Shown here in pieces: positions 1 through 11,029 of a stretch of DNA of 64,000 nucleotides. The notes below the pieces were generated by a model, which did no database searches, was not told the origin of the DNA, and saw nothing but the letters and a program-made list of their open reading frames with translations. Each line of letters starts with the position of its first letter. The stretch's first letter is position 1. The DNA comes from Hevea brasiliensis (lineage: Eukaryota > Streptophyta > Magnoliopsida > Malpighiales > Euphorbiaceae), in the NCBI RefSeq assembly GCF_030052815.1, contig NC_079505.1, positions 12,906,584 to 12,970,583 on the forward strand, in the 5' to 3' direction. A program made the translations under genes and the position numbers.

Positions 1-456
1 AGAGTGGATTGCTATATATATATATATATGAAATAGCTTTGATTTCAATTCTTCCGATAGTTGTTGAATGTAACTTGATTCATCAAATTATTGACTATGG
101 TTTGTCAACTATTGGTTTATAATTAAAAACTGATGCAACTATATTAATATATAGCTGTGCATGGTTCATAGGGATTTGAACTAAACCGAAGAATCATTCG
201 AGATCGATAGAATCATATCAAATATAATTTTATTTTGATATTTGAGTTTAGTTCTTATTTTTTACTAAAAATTGAATCGAAATCGTACCAAAACCGAATC
301 AAGATTGAACCGGAGAATGTGAAGGTAGCAAGAAATTGATTGGAGAAAATAAAAAAAAAAAATTGATGGATTTTTGGACAAATAAAGGTATTGATCTTTG
401 ATGGATTTTTTTGGCTCAAAGAAACTCGGAGGTTTTGTCCCAATTTGTTCCCTTTG

Positions 457-509
<53 letters not shown>

Positions 510-706
510 GTTTCATATAGAGATCAAACAGATTGATTTTTGTGGATACTTGATTCGACTAAACCCTAATAAAATATATTTAGATAATATATAGTTGGGT
601 TTAGGAAGAATTCAAATTTAAAAAGTAATATTCATGACGAGTTTGGTTTTATATGTTAGGTATTTATTATTTGAACAAGTTTATATTAATATTTAATCAA
701 ATATAA
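1..706. repeat. AT-rich duplicated block, left flank of PPR unit set 1
   Basis: No gene is visible. From about 199 the sequence is nearly identical to 25868-26398, including an internal TA microsatellite, so this is the left edge of the segment that was duplicated with the PPR genes. Open frames through the TA tract encode alternating Ile-Tyr and are not credible proteins. Confidence 0.75.
460..503. repeat. (TA)n microsatellite
   Basis: A run of about 22 uninterrupted TA units. The paralogous tract at 26127-26194 is longer, so the repeat changed length after the duplication. Confidence 0.95.
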
Positions 707-707
707 A

Positions 708-945
708 AAGTAATATTCATCCACCTTAACATTCTCATCTCTGCAACTCTTATCTTAGACGCATACGACTCTTTCAGTGCCCAACACTCACTACCATATA
801 ACATAGCCGATCGTATGGCTGTACGGTAAAATTTTCCTTTCAACTTGTTGGGAATCTTACGATCACATAAAACTCCCGTGGCACATCTCTACTTCAACCA
901 TTCAGCTTTAATCCTATGACTAACATCCTCCTCAAAATATAAATT
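708..945 (-). mobile_element. LINE reverse transcriptase C-terminal fragment
   Basis: On the minus strand the conserved plant LINE block reads as DRKIPNKLKGKFYRTAIRSA followed at once by MLYGSECWALKES and VAEMRMLRW. An in-frame stop interrupts the stretch before it (AEWLK then a stop codon). The fragment is short, has no start and is a dead 5'-truncated insertion. The same protein block occurs near 55100-55345 on the same strand, and a more C-terminal block lies at 26510-26865. The L1 or RTE clade cannot be decided from this piece. Confidence 0.8.
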
Positions 946-1208
946 ATTAATAAAAAATAAAATTTTATATAAATTATTATTTAAAATATATAAAATTAAA
1001 TAGATTCTAAAATTTTTCGAATAATAATAGAGTTTAGAACTTATTTAGACAGTTAATAATAAATTTTAATCGAATTTATGATGAATTTGATTTTGAAAAT
1101 ATTAATCATATTTGGATTTAAGTAAGTGATTTTCACGAGTACCCTATCTGTTGCCATCAGTCGGGTGAAAATGGGCTGCCACCTATAACTTTAATGATAA
1201 AGTTCATT

Positions 1209-1510
1209 TTAATCCTTCAACTGATCCAAAATTATATTTTCCACCCTTAGACTTCTAATAAAAAAAATTGGGAGTGTCCAAACTCTGCTACTGACCAGAT
1301 GGATAGCTTTGTTGATGATATTTGGTGTTTCCCATAGTTTATCATTGAAGATCAGGTCATTTCGTGCTTTCCACATCCTCCGTGCCAAGAGCAACTAATT
1401 GGAGAAAATACGCTCATCTCAAATGTAGAGGCGAAGCAAAACAGACTTCTCTGATTGACCATTAGCCCCATAAGGCCCCAGCCGCCCCAAGTGGCCTAGA
1501 GTTTTCAGCT
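1209..1510 (-). mobile_element. Degenerate LINE 3' coding remnant (RNase H-like region)
   Basis: The minus strand encodes WKARNDLIFNDK, a motif typical of the C-terminal part of plant LINE ORF2 proteins. The same motif and the adjoining sequence recur at 9270-9570 and 48270-48525 beside PPR copies B and D. The remnant is therefore part of the duplicated unit and not an independent insertion in each place. No intact frame remains. Confidence 0.55.
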
Positions 1511-2226
1511 GCAGGTTGGCGCGTCTAGATAACATTACAAATAATTTAATTTTAAGAATTATCCATTTTTCTTTCGATTAGCATAGGCACGAAATAATTC
1601 ACTTACAATTCATTTGTAATAGGAGCAAGGTTCTGTTCTCATTAGAGAATGGGAAAGGCATCTGCATAGGCACAATAACAAGTCTTAAAACGTTCATATA
1701 TTAGCATCTTCACAGGAACAATAACAAATCTTAAAATGTTCATATATTAGCAACTTCTTCTAGCAAAGTCCAAACAGGAATTCTCTTAACGCTAGAGATT
1801 GCTGCATTAATCATCGACTAGTGAAGCAATTTTCTGGCGCGCAACAAACTTCAGAGGTCATAAGTAATCAAAGATTATATGTTCTCTTGAATATGTTGGA
1901 AGTGGTCAAGTTGGGAGAGAACGTGTGTGACAAACTTCCTCACAACTGTAGATTAGTGGGTGAAGACAACATTACAAATGGTTTAATTTAAAGCATTAAC
2001 CATTTTTATTTGCATGAGCATATGCTTCTAAACAATTAATACATATTTGACATCACCAGCAAACAACTAGCTTTCAATAACCGAATAGTATCTGATAAGC
2101 AACTCCAACACCTACTCCCAAAAATCCTAAACTTTAGCACAAAATATATACACGACTCAGACAATAATTAAATATTTGTTTAATCTACTATTGACATCTA
2201 AGTCATGACGATTCATGCAAGCCAAT

Positions 2227-2415
2227 TCAATCTACAAAGACACAGAATTCCCAATCTGTACCACCATCATATGTAAAATCAAAGGCAGTTCCTTGTTCTT
2301 GTATGGTAGAACAAGGACTTGCACCTGAAGCACAAGAGCTAGATCCTGCACGAGAAGTGGAAGTGCTATGAGGCCACAGTACAATTGGGTTTTTTCTCCA
2401 TGTGCATAACAACAA
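2227..2415 (-). other. Conserved micro-ORF downstream of PPR A, function unknown
   Basis: A 62-codon minus-strand frame ends in a peptide containing SPCSTIQEQGTAFDFTYDGG. A related peptide, SPCSTIQDQGTAFDFTSDDG, is found downstream of B (9527-9733) and D (48523-48729), and a near copy lies at 33040-33190 beside C. I do not recognise the family. It could be a 3' exon, a captured gene fragment, or chance similarity inherited with the unit. Upstream residues differ between copies, so the start is uncertain. Confidence 0.3.
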
Positions 2416-2807
2416 TATAAAGCTTTGATATTTCCAACCTTCTCACGAAAATAAAATGACAATATACAGGACGCCAATGGCTAAACACATAAGATAGAAA
2501 TACAAGTAAAGCTGCTATTATATCAAAAAATATCATTCCATTATTAGCAACCATTTGAACATAAATCACTAACACCTATAATGTAAGTATCTACTACCCA
2601 AATTCTATGTATAATACATTCCAACATTTTTTGGAAGATTCACTTTCTTTTAACAGTAAGCAAACTCCAATATGGCAATTTTTATGTTTCTACTTCAACT
2701 GTCTAGCTGTCTACAGCTTACACACGCCCACCCCCCCCTCCCCTCTCTTCCCTTCTTTTTTTTTTTTGTTTTTCCATCCTTTAAACCTAGCCATGGACCC
2801 ATAACTA

Positions 2808-2836
2808 TCTTCTTCTTCTTCTTCTTCTTCTTCTTT
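2808..2836. repeat. (TTC)n microsatellite
   Basis: About nine TTC units in the 3' flank of gene A. The C flank has a shorter run near 33624-33645. Confidence 0.9.
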
Positions 2837-3464
2837 TTTCCGTCAATCCACTTTCTACTTTTTGCAGTTGCATCATCAAGCAGAAAATAATGCAGAAAGT
2901 TGCAAATTAGGGAATAGGCACATTATTAATTGTGATTATGGAATCACAAAATGCTTGCAAGATAAAAACCACAACATGCACTGATTTCCTGTATGGAAAA
3001 AGGGTGAAAAACCTGCAAATGCACATAGAATTAAGCACAGAATAAATATGCTTATACATTCTACATATATAAAAGGAATTATCTAGTTAGCGTGTGAGTT
3101 TTGCTTTTAGGAATATAATAAAAATTAGAAATTCATCATGGTAGGTTGATAAATGAATTGCCAACACTGAAACTATACACAAAATGGCTTGATAAGGGAA
3201 GTAGCAGGGTCTCACAAGAGAAAGGGAAAGGTATCTGCATAGGCACAATAACAAATCTTAGGTTATTCACATACTCACCCAATAGTACTTCAGTCCTTTT
3301 TATCTAGCAATCAAACATATTCATTAATGTTAATGTGCATATACAACCTAAAATCATAATCTAGTGCTAATATATAGTTTCTTTTGAAAAGGGAAAGTAA
3401 CTACTAGAGGGATTGTAATTGTACTCAAATGAAATATATTGAAGGACCAATAACTCACAACATA

Positions 3465-3480
3465 ACAAATACCTCGTCCA
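3465..3480 (-). other. Putative 3'-UTR intron donor site of PPR A
   Basis: About 35 bases after the stop codon of gene A the minus strand reads GACGAG then GTATTTG, a good plant 5' splice donor. The same bases are kept after B, C and D (near 11000, 34275 and 49250). No acceptor can be assigned from the sequence alone. Confidence 0.35.
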
Positions 3481-3510
3481 TCTGTTGTGCAAGTCTTGAT
3501 TGTTAAAATA

Positions 3511-5340
3511 TCACTTAAAATTTGCATCTTTAGAACATTTGGAACGATTTCGTAGTTTTCTCAGAATGAGATCGTCATTGCGCGATAAATGTATTACCAA
3601 TTCGAAGGTGGTGGCATCTGCAGAGAATCCTTTATCAACCATTTCATCAATAAGTAGTGTTGCCTCTGGTATATCTTTATGCCTGAGAAACCCTTGAATA
3701 ATCACATTATAACAGCAACCATTTGGTACACATCCGCTCTTTTCCATTCCTCTAAGGACTTTGTATGCTTCATCTAGTAAACCTTCATTGCAAAGGCCTT
3801 TTATTATTGTACTATATGTATAAACATTAGGCTGTAAGCCTTTTTCAAAATGCCTAAAAAATAGTTCTTTGGCATCATTAAGCCTCCCAGCTTTGCACAT
3901 ACCATCAATCAAAATCGTAAAACTCACACAATCAAGCTTCAACCGACTCTTTTCCATCGCTTTAAATAGTGCGAGTGCCTCATCAAGATACCCTTGTTTG
4001 CACAAGCCATCAAGAATGATTGAAAAAGTCACTTTATTTGGCTGCTGACCATGAGAACACATGTTCTTGAAAACTTCTAGTGCAATTCCAGGTTGCCTTG
4101 CTTCCCACAATCCCTTAATAAGAGTATTATAAGTAACAAAGTTGGGAACTAAACTACTTTTAATCATTTCATCAAAAAGTTTTGTTGCTTCATCTATCCT
4201 TTTGCTCTTGCAGTATCCATTAATCAAGATGTTGTAGCTAAAGACATCAGCTATGCCACTGCTTACCATATGATCAAATAATTTTGTAGCTTCATCCATT
4301 TGGTTACACAGACAAAATCCGTCCATCAAAGAACTGTAAGTGACAACATCAGGCTTCACCCCTTGTTGGATCATTATTTTCATTATTTCTTGAGCTTTTG
4401 AAACCAGTCCTTCCTTGCAAAGATTGTCAATCAATATACTGAAGGTAATAATGTTTGGTGATATGTTTTGCCCCGCCATTTCTTTCAACAAGGCCAAAGC
4501 TTGATTCCATTTGCCTAAATTGCAAAGACCTTGAATTAAGCAGGTGTAAGTGACAACATTAGGTGAAATACATTTATTCCTCATTTGAGAGAAGAGGTCT
4601 AAAGCCTCAATAACTAGCTTATCCTTGCAAAGAGCGTCCACAATTGCACTGTATGTCACAACATTTGGCTCACAACCTCTCTCAACCATTCCCTTTAGCA
4701 ACTCAATAGCCACATTTGTTTTCCCACATTTACAAAGAGCATTTATGATCACAGTGTAAGTATGAACATCAGGTTGATAACCTCCAGCAACCATATCATT
4801 GAAAAAATCTACTGCTCCATTGATTTTACCATCTATACAGAGCCCTTTAATTAAGGTAGTAAATGTCACAGTATTGGGCTCCAATCCAAATTTGATAATT
4901 TTCCCCAGAATTGAGAAGCCAAAATTCACAAGGTGTAAGCGGCAGAAACAGTTAATCAATATAGAAAGAGAGTAAATATTGTGTGAGATTCCTAGAGACT
5001 CAATTGTTCTGGACAAAGAAATAACCGTGTGATATTGTTTCATTCCCACAAGAGCAGATAAAAATCGACAAAATTGAACAATAGAAGGCAGAGGACGCAA
5101 AAGAATGATATGATTAAAGAAAGCTAAGGCATCATCAACGTCCCTAAAAGAAGAAGAATTGAACTTAGATCTCAAGAAACGTTGAGATTTTGCATCTTTA
5201 GGATTATGCGTGGAAGCAGAAGAATGGAAGTAATTGGTAAATAATAAGGATGGAGATTGAATGATACCCATTTCCGTTTGCAGTAGAAAGTGGAAGAACC
5301 TCTCCGTAGTTGTGAAAATCCTCCGCGCCGACATTATCAT
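3511..5340 (-). CDS. PPR gene A: RFL-type P-class pentatricopeptide repeat protein
   Basis: The gene is an intronless frame of 609 residues. The N-terminus (MIMSARRIFTTTERFF) is rich in Arg, Ser, Thr and Phe and lacks acidic residues until Glu14, as in mitochondrial presequences. Fourteen PPR motifs run from residue 87 to 575. All have 35 residues except motif 8 (332-365), which has 34 because the usual Pro is missing in SSGIAD. There is no E, DYW or SMR domain, so it is P-class. The even 35-residue motifs and clustering of near-identical copies fit the restorer-of-fertility-like clade, whose members bind and help cleave or block specific mitochondrial RNAs. Residue 5 and 35 pairs are CN, SN, TD, TN, SN, TN, SD, SD, NN, NN, SD, TN, SN, ND. 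A second in-frame ATG lies two codons in. The family and structure are clear. The exact RNA target and any restorer role are unknown. Confidence 0.93.
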   Translation of the reverse strand: MIMSARRIFTTTERFFHFLLQTEMGIIQSPSLLFTNYFHSSASTHNPKDAKSQRFLRSKFNSSSFRDVDDALAFFNHIILLRPLPSIVQFCRFLSALVGMKQYHTVISLSRTIESLGISHNIYSLSILINCFCRLHLVNFGFSILGKIIKFGLEPNTVTFTTLIKGLCIDGKINGAVDFFNDMVAGGYQPDVHTYTVIINALCKCGKTNVAIELLKGMVERGCEPNVVTYSAIVDALCKDKLVIEALDLFSQMRNKCISPNVVTYTCLIQGLCNLGKWNQALALLKEMAGQNISPNIITFSILIDNLCKEGLVSKAQEIMKIMIQQGVKPDVVTYSSLMDGFCLCNQMDEATKLFDHMVSSGIADVFSYNILINGYCKSKRIDEATKLFDEMIKSSLVPNFVTYNTLIKGLWEARQPGIALEVFKNMCSHGQQPNKVTFSIILDGLCKQGYLDEALALFKAMEKSRLKLDCVSFTILIDGMCKAGRLNDAKELFFRHFEKGLQPNVYTYSTIIKGLCNEGLLDEAYKVLRGMEKSGCVPNGCCYNVIIQGFLRHKDIPEATLLIDEMVDKGFSADATTFELVIHLSRNDDLILRKLRNRSKCSKDANFK

Positions 5341-5342
5341 CT

Positions 5343-5366
5343 TCAGAGAGAGAGACGGCTCTGCAT
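5343..5366 (-). promoter_or_regulatory. Upstream ORF in the 5' leader of PPR A
   Basis: A complete 7-codon frame (MQSRLSL) starts at 5366 and stops two bases before the main ATG of gene A. Copies D and E have ATA in place of this ATG, so only A carries it. If the mRNA starts upstream, ribosomes would have to leak past it or reinitiate. Confidence 0.5.
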
Positions 5367-8300
5367 GTTTAGGGCGAAAGAAAGAGCGTTTAGCAATTTA
5401 CTATTCAGTTAAATAATAACTCAAATTGTTTCAAAAAAATAATAATTAAAATAAAAAATGTTATTTTAATTTTTATTCAATTAATTATGTTTAAATTTTA
5501 ATTTATCTATAAGGATTATTAATTAATTAATTACCTCTAAGAGAAAATATGGGTAGTGTTATCAAATCGAATCATACCAATGCACAACTAGCATTAAAAA
5601 ATAATTTAAAATTTTTAATGTAAAATTTTATTTTATAATAAAATAAATATTTAAAATTAAAATTTTAAATAATAAAATTATTTATATTAATGAACAATAA
5701 AATTTAATATATTAAAATTTATCTTTGAATAAATAAAAAAATTTAATGTACTTTTTGTGATTTAATGATAATATAATAAAAAATTCAATAATTTAAATTA
5801 ATATGTTAAGAAAATAAATTATTAACAATATTTATTAGGACAATGAATTTCCAAGTTTAAAAATGACAAAAAATTAAAATTTAATTAAAAATAAAATAAA
5901 AATTACCATTAATTCACCATTTATCTCATTTCAAATTTTAAAATAAAATTCAACAAATATTTTATAATTCAAACAACAAGATTTTTGAATAAATTTATTT
6001 TTAAATATTTTTAAAATTATTAAAAAAGTACTTATTACTTTTATAAAATTTATAAATAATGAAAAATAATTAATATAAGGGATATAATATAATTTATGCA
6101 TGAGATATAATTTAAAATAAATTGACCTATTTTATTAAATTCATGAAATAAATTAATCAATTTTACAGTTTTGAATTTAATTATTCATAATTATTAAAAT
6201 TAGAAAATAAATTAAACTTTATTCTCCTATTATTTTAGTGGATTTTTTTTTATTTTCTTCACATTTAATTGAACTTTGTTAATTGCTATGTATTACAATG
6301 ATAAATATTTTTGCTTTGAGGCAATAAAAATGAAAATTTGAAAAATATTCGAGCGTCTATTTAGCCAACTTGCACTTATTTAATAATACTAAGTTTTCTT
6401 TAAATGTGTATTTATACATTAGTTGTATTTGTATGCATATTTATAAATATCAAGAAATTGTAATAACGACTTCGTTTGTTTCACATAAAAAATAATTTGT
6501 ATATAAAAAATATTTTCTATGAAAACATTTAAAAATATATATATTTTTTATGAAAATATTTTTTATTGTTTAGTTGTAATGTTAAATTAATGATATTTAT
6601 TTATTTTATATATGTGGAAGTGTGTTCACATTTTAATAAGATTTTCAAAATTTAGAAAATAAAAAATAATTTTTTCTTTTGAAAAATGATTTAATTTTCT
6701 ATTGATTAATTTTCGTGAGTGCTCCTAAATAATAAAAAGTACAAAAAATATTTTTTAGAAAAATATTTTTTCTTAAAACAAATAGAGCCTACATCCCAAT
6801 AATTTAACTGCTTATTAATAAAAAAAAAGTTTTAAATGACTGATAAAAAAATAAAAAAATGGAAAAAGGAAACAGAATTTGAACATGACTGGAAAGTAGG
6901 ATTAGAGAGGAGTTGGTGAGTGTATACAATTATTAAAATTAAAGAGTATTTTTTTTTTAATTGTTATGTTATTTTTTGAAGAAAATTATTATTTTTTTAT
7001 TATATAATTTTATATTAAAAAATTTTAATATTTCTCTTAGTTATAATTAAATTAGAATTGAAATTTTAACTTTTTTAAAAATATATTATTTTTAATAATT
7101 AATTAAATTTAATTTTTAATTAATTTAAATAATAGATTATAGATAGATGGAGCCCAATAAAAAAATATTAATACCCCGCTTGAAATTGAGTTTAAAAATT
7201 AAAAATACTTTTCTAAAAGAATATTATTTTTTTATATAAAAAATATATAAAACTATGAGAAATATTTAAAAAAAAATGAAAAGAAAGTTGGGAGAGGAAA
7301 GAGAAGAATAGTTTAGAAATAGAAAATACCTTTAATCATACACCTTGCTAACACTTGCTTTGGATATAGCCTCTATTTTATAGATTCTATACCATGAATA
7401 CATATTTAAGAGTTATAAAAATATAAATAAGAAAATTAATATACAAATTAATATGTTGGGAGTTATAAAATTGAATTGAATAATGATTCTTGGTGGTTGT
7501 GGACATTCACATAATTGTATTATTTATAGTAGTTTTAAATGTAAAAAAAAAAAATAAATCTCTATATTTTCATTAGAGGTTTAAATAAGTTTAAAATTAA
7601 ATTTGAGCTAAATAAATTTTTGTATTTTTTAATAAGGCTAAATAAGTCTATTATTAATAAAATATTTTTAATAATAAAATACTATTTTTTCCTAATTATA
7701 AATATTAAAAATTATTTATTAATTTTAATTAAAATAAAATTAAAAAAAAAGAAAACATGGAACAAAAATTTTTTAATATAAAAATTATTATTTTAAAAAC
7801 AGAAAAATAATATTTTATTTTTAGAAAAATAATATTTTATCAAGTGTAAACTTATTTAGTCTTAATTAAAAAATATAATTATTTATTTAATAAAAAACTT
7901 AATTTTTAACTTATTTGACCCTTAGATGAAAGACTTGTTTAATTTTTTTTAAAAAAATATTTTATTATTTTAACATTTTTATAATTAAAATATATGAAAT
8001 TTATTTTCAATTTTTTTTTTATAATTAACTACAATTGAAATTCAAATTAAAGATTCAGCTTAGTACCGCTAAACTAAAGTTCATAAATTTAACTTTTAAT
8101 TTTTTTTTCTTTTTAATTAATATACTTAAAAAATATCTCCATAGTAACTCTAATAATAATAGTAACTCTTATAATAATATCAAATAGGTGTTAATTATTT
8201 TCTATTAAAAAAGTATTTATGACAAAAAAATATTTTATTTACCGTCAAATAGATCAAATGGGATATCAAATTAAAATTGATCTAATTTAATTAACTATTC

Positions 8301-9060
8301 TTTTCTTACTATATTTGTAATCTTATTTATAAAAATAATTTATAATTCTAAATATATTTATCATAAAATATATTTTTATATTTACATATGTTAATGTTAT
8401 AAGAAATCTACCAATAAAGGTGCATGTGTTTCTGCCAGTATATACACTAGTAATGACAAAATGTTAGAACAGGTTTACTTGTAAAAAATATATATATTTT
8501 TTTATTTTTTAAAAATATTTTTATTTTTATTTTTATTTTTATATAAAACATTATATAAAAAATAGTTTTTTAATTTAAAAAATTTAAAAATATATTATTA
8601 TCTTCCATAATAAAATAAATAAATGACTAAAAAATATTTTTTACCTTTTTAAATTTTTTTAATGTGTTATTTATTCTTTTATAATAATATAATTATTTTT
8701 TTATCATTGTGCATAAATATTTTTAATAATTATTTAATTTTTATTATGAAAAGTTATAATAATATTTTTATGAAAAAAATAAAATTATTAAACTGAACTT
8801 TTCTATTGATTTTCAAATCTTAATAAACTTTGAAAAACTGAAAATTAATTTTCATTTCTTCATTTAGAAAACTAGCACACATGAATGGAGATCAGAAAGA
8901 GATAGACGTGTAGATATAGAGGCCACATATATGTTAGTTTTATGAAAGAAGGGAAATCTTCATATGCCATCAATGCTATATATCATCTCTTGAATATTGA
9001 TCACAACTTGAGAAAATTTAGAAGAAACTAAAAAAACATTTAGAATTTGAAATGTGAACT
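5367..9060. other. AT-rich spacer between PPR A and PPR B
   Basis: About 3.7 kb with no credible gene. The first part (to about 6480) matches the 5' flank of D (51120-52285). Most of 7213-9060 matches the C-D spacer once its two LTR insertions (34722-43645 and 44025-46647) are removed. Around 7278 and 7640 this spacer keeps the unoccupied target sites of those insertions. Relative to A, the D flank lacks about 550 bases (6481-7030). Confidence 0.8.
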
Positions 9061-9269
9061 GGCCAATTTCCTTCTCTATTGACAAAAACAACAGATCTTT
9101 GATGACAGACTCATAAGCATATTAGCAACTTCTTCTAACAGTAAGAATTTCAAAGTTTATCATAATGAAACCAACAGCTAGTGAGTCCAGATTGGAATTA
9201 TCTTAATACTAGAGATTACTGCATTAATCATGGATTGGTGAAGCAATTCTCTGCTTCAGAGTACTGATT

Positions 9270-9570
9270 AATTCATACTTCTGGTGTTCCATTGTTTATC
9301 ATTAAAGATCAGGTCATTTCGTGCATTCATTAGCTTCCATGCCAGGAACGGCCAGTCCGAGAAGAGAGCCATCAACGAGAAGAGCTTTCAGATTTTCCAT
9401 CAGTGCTTCCTATTTCAGGATGCCTAAACATATTCAGCTCTCAAATTCAGACGCCAAGAAAACTACGCTTCTCTTGCTGACCATTAGCCCCTTAAACCCT
9501 CTTCCACCCCAAGTGGCCCAGACTTTTCAAAAATTTATACCATCATCAGATGTAAAATCAAAGGCAGTTC
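9270..9570 (-). mobile_element. Degenerate LINE 3' coding remnant beside PPR B
   Basis: The minus strand keeps ARNDLIFNDKQWNT, the same LINE C-terminal motif seen at 1209-1510, with stops and frameshifts. It is nearly identical to 48270-48525. Confidence 0.5.
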
Positions 9571-9733
9571 CTTGATCTTGAATGGTAGAACAAGGACTTG
9601 TACCTGGAGCAGAACAGCTAGATACTGCACAAGAGCTAGGAGGCCACAGAACAGAATAGGAAACTCTTTTACCTGAAAACGTAAATGTGGCTACTGAAAT
9701 TAATTTAAATTCAAACAACGCAACACTAGCCAC
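9527..9733 (-). other. Conserved micro-ORF downstream of PPR B
   Basis: A 68-codon frame starting MASVALFEFKLISV contains SPCSTIQDQGTAFDFTSDDG. It is identical in translation to 48523-48729 beside gene D. Compared with the A version, Asp replaces Glu in the core. Function is unknown. Confidence 0.3.
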
Positions 9734-11029
9734 AACTGGAAATGGTGAGATTTATGAGTTAACTAGGTTGATTGTGAATTTCATGTAATGAGGCAAAAGA
9801 TAGAAATTAGAAAATTTGCATGGGATAAGAAAATATTCTGAAATATATTTTTTTTATGAATAGAATTAGATTGAATATTCGAGAGATTGTACAGTATAAT
9901 CAAAACTGAACAACTTTGTTAGTGAATTGACCCCATAGATGATATAAATTTTCACATCCAAAAACTCATTATCACAAGCTAAGCAGTAAGCAATATTTAG
10001 CTGAAATTCATTTAATACTAAAGAAAAGGAACTAAAAACATACAAATGAGATTCTCACAAGAAAAAGAAAAGTTACATATAATATAACAGGAGCAGATTC
10101 TCACAAGAAAGAGGGAAAGGCATCAACATAGGCACAATAACAAATCTTAAGTCATTCTTATGCTTACCCAATAAAATAAAATTTAATGTTTTATGAGATT
10201 TGTTACTTTGAGATTAAGGAATCAGGTCAATAGAAACTTACCAAGCTCATGATGTCTCTATAATGAAGAAGAACAATATGTTCACAGGCCCTGCCAAGAA
10301 AAATAACATGTGAGCAAATTCAGCACAATAACAATACAAAGCTTGGCATTTCCAACCTACTCATAAAAAAAATGTCAATATGCAGGACACAAATGGCCAA
10401 ACACATAAAATAGAAATACAAATTAAGCTACTATTACATCAAAAAATGTCATTACATTATGCAGCAACCATTTCGACATATATCACAAACACCTATAATG
10501 CAAGTATCTGCTACCCAAATTCTATGCATAATCCATTCTGACATTTTCTGGAAGGTTCACTTTCTTGCAACAGTAAGCAAAATCCAATGAGGGAAATTTT
10601 TGTGCTTTACTTCAACTATCTAACAGTCTTAAGCTTACTACTTTTTTTTTTCACCCTTTAAATCTAACTATGGACACATAACATTCTTTTGATGTTTTAG
10701 CTATCCTTCTTTCTGTCAAACTATATTCTACTTTTTGCAGTTGCATCATCATGCCGGAAATAATGCAGAAAGTTGCAAATTAGGGAATAGGCATATCATG
10801 AATTATGATTATGGAGTCACACAATGCTGGCAAGATAAAAACCACCACATGCACTGATTGCACTGATTTCCTATATAGAAGAAGGGCGACAAATTGGTGA
10901 ATGCACAGAGAATTAAGCATAGAACAACTTGCTAGGGAATTCCAAATATAATTATACTTTCTATATAAAAAAGGACCCATAACTCATAACATGACAAATA
11001 CCTCGTCCATCTGTTGAGCAAGTCTTGAT
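9734..11029. other. 3' flank of PPR pseudogene B
   Basis: No gene is visible. The right half resembles the A flank (2580-3480). About 750 bases (roughly 9790-10545) are absent from the otherwise near-identical D flank, which joins cleanly across the gap. This is therefore a deletion in D or an insertion in B. Confidence 0.65.

Larger units (their letters stand above)
1695..3510. other. 3' flank of PPR gene A (duplicated as 32498-34317)
   Basis: This 1.8 kb lies downstream of gene A (minus strand). It is nearly identical to the flank of copy C and partly similar to the flanks of B and D. It holds a CT-rich tract, a TTC microsatellite, a conserved micro-ORF and a conserved splice-donor-like site. 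It probably carries the 3' untranslated region. The abrupt similarity edge at 1695 matches 32498, where copy C meets a retrotransposon LTR. Confidence 0.7.

Noticed and set aside
265..516. Ile-Tyr repeat frames at the TA tracts (also 391-594 and 25921-26208)
   Set aside because: These are simple translations of the TA microsatellites.
2607..2890. Plus-strand Phe and Pro-rich frames over the CT tract (also 33410-33700)
   Set aside because: They are translations of T and TTC runs antisense to the PPR transcription unit.
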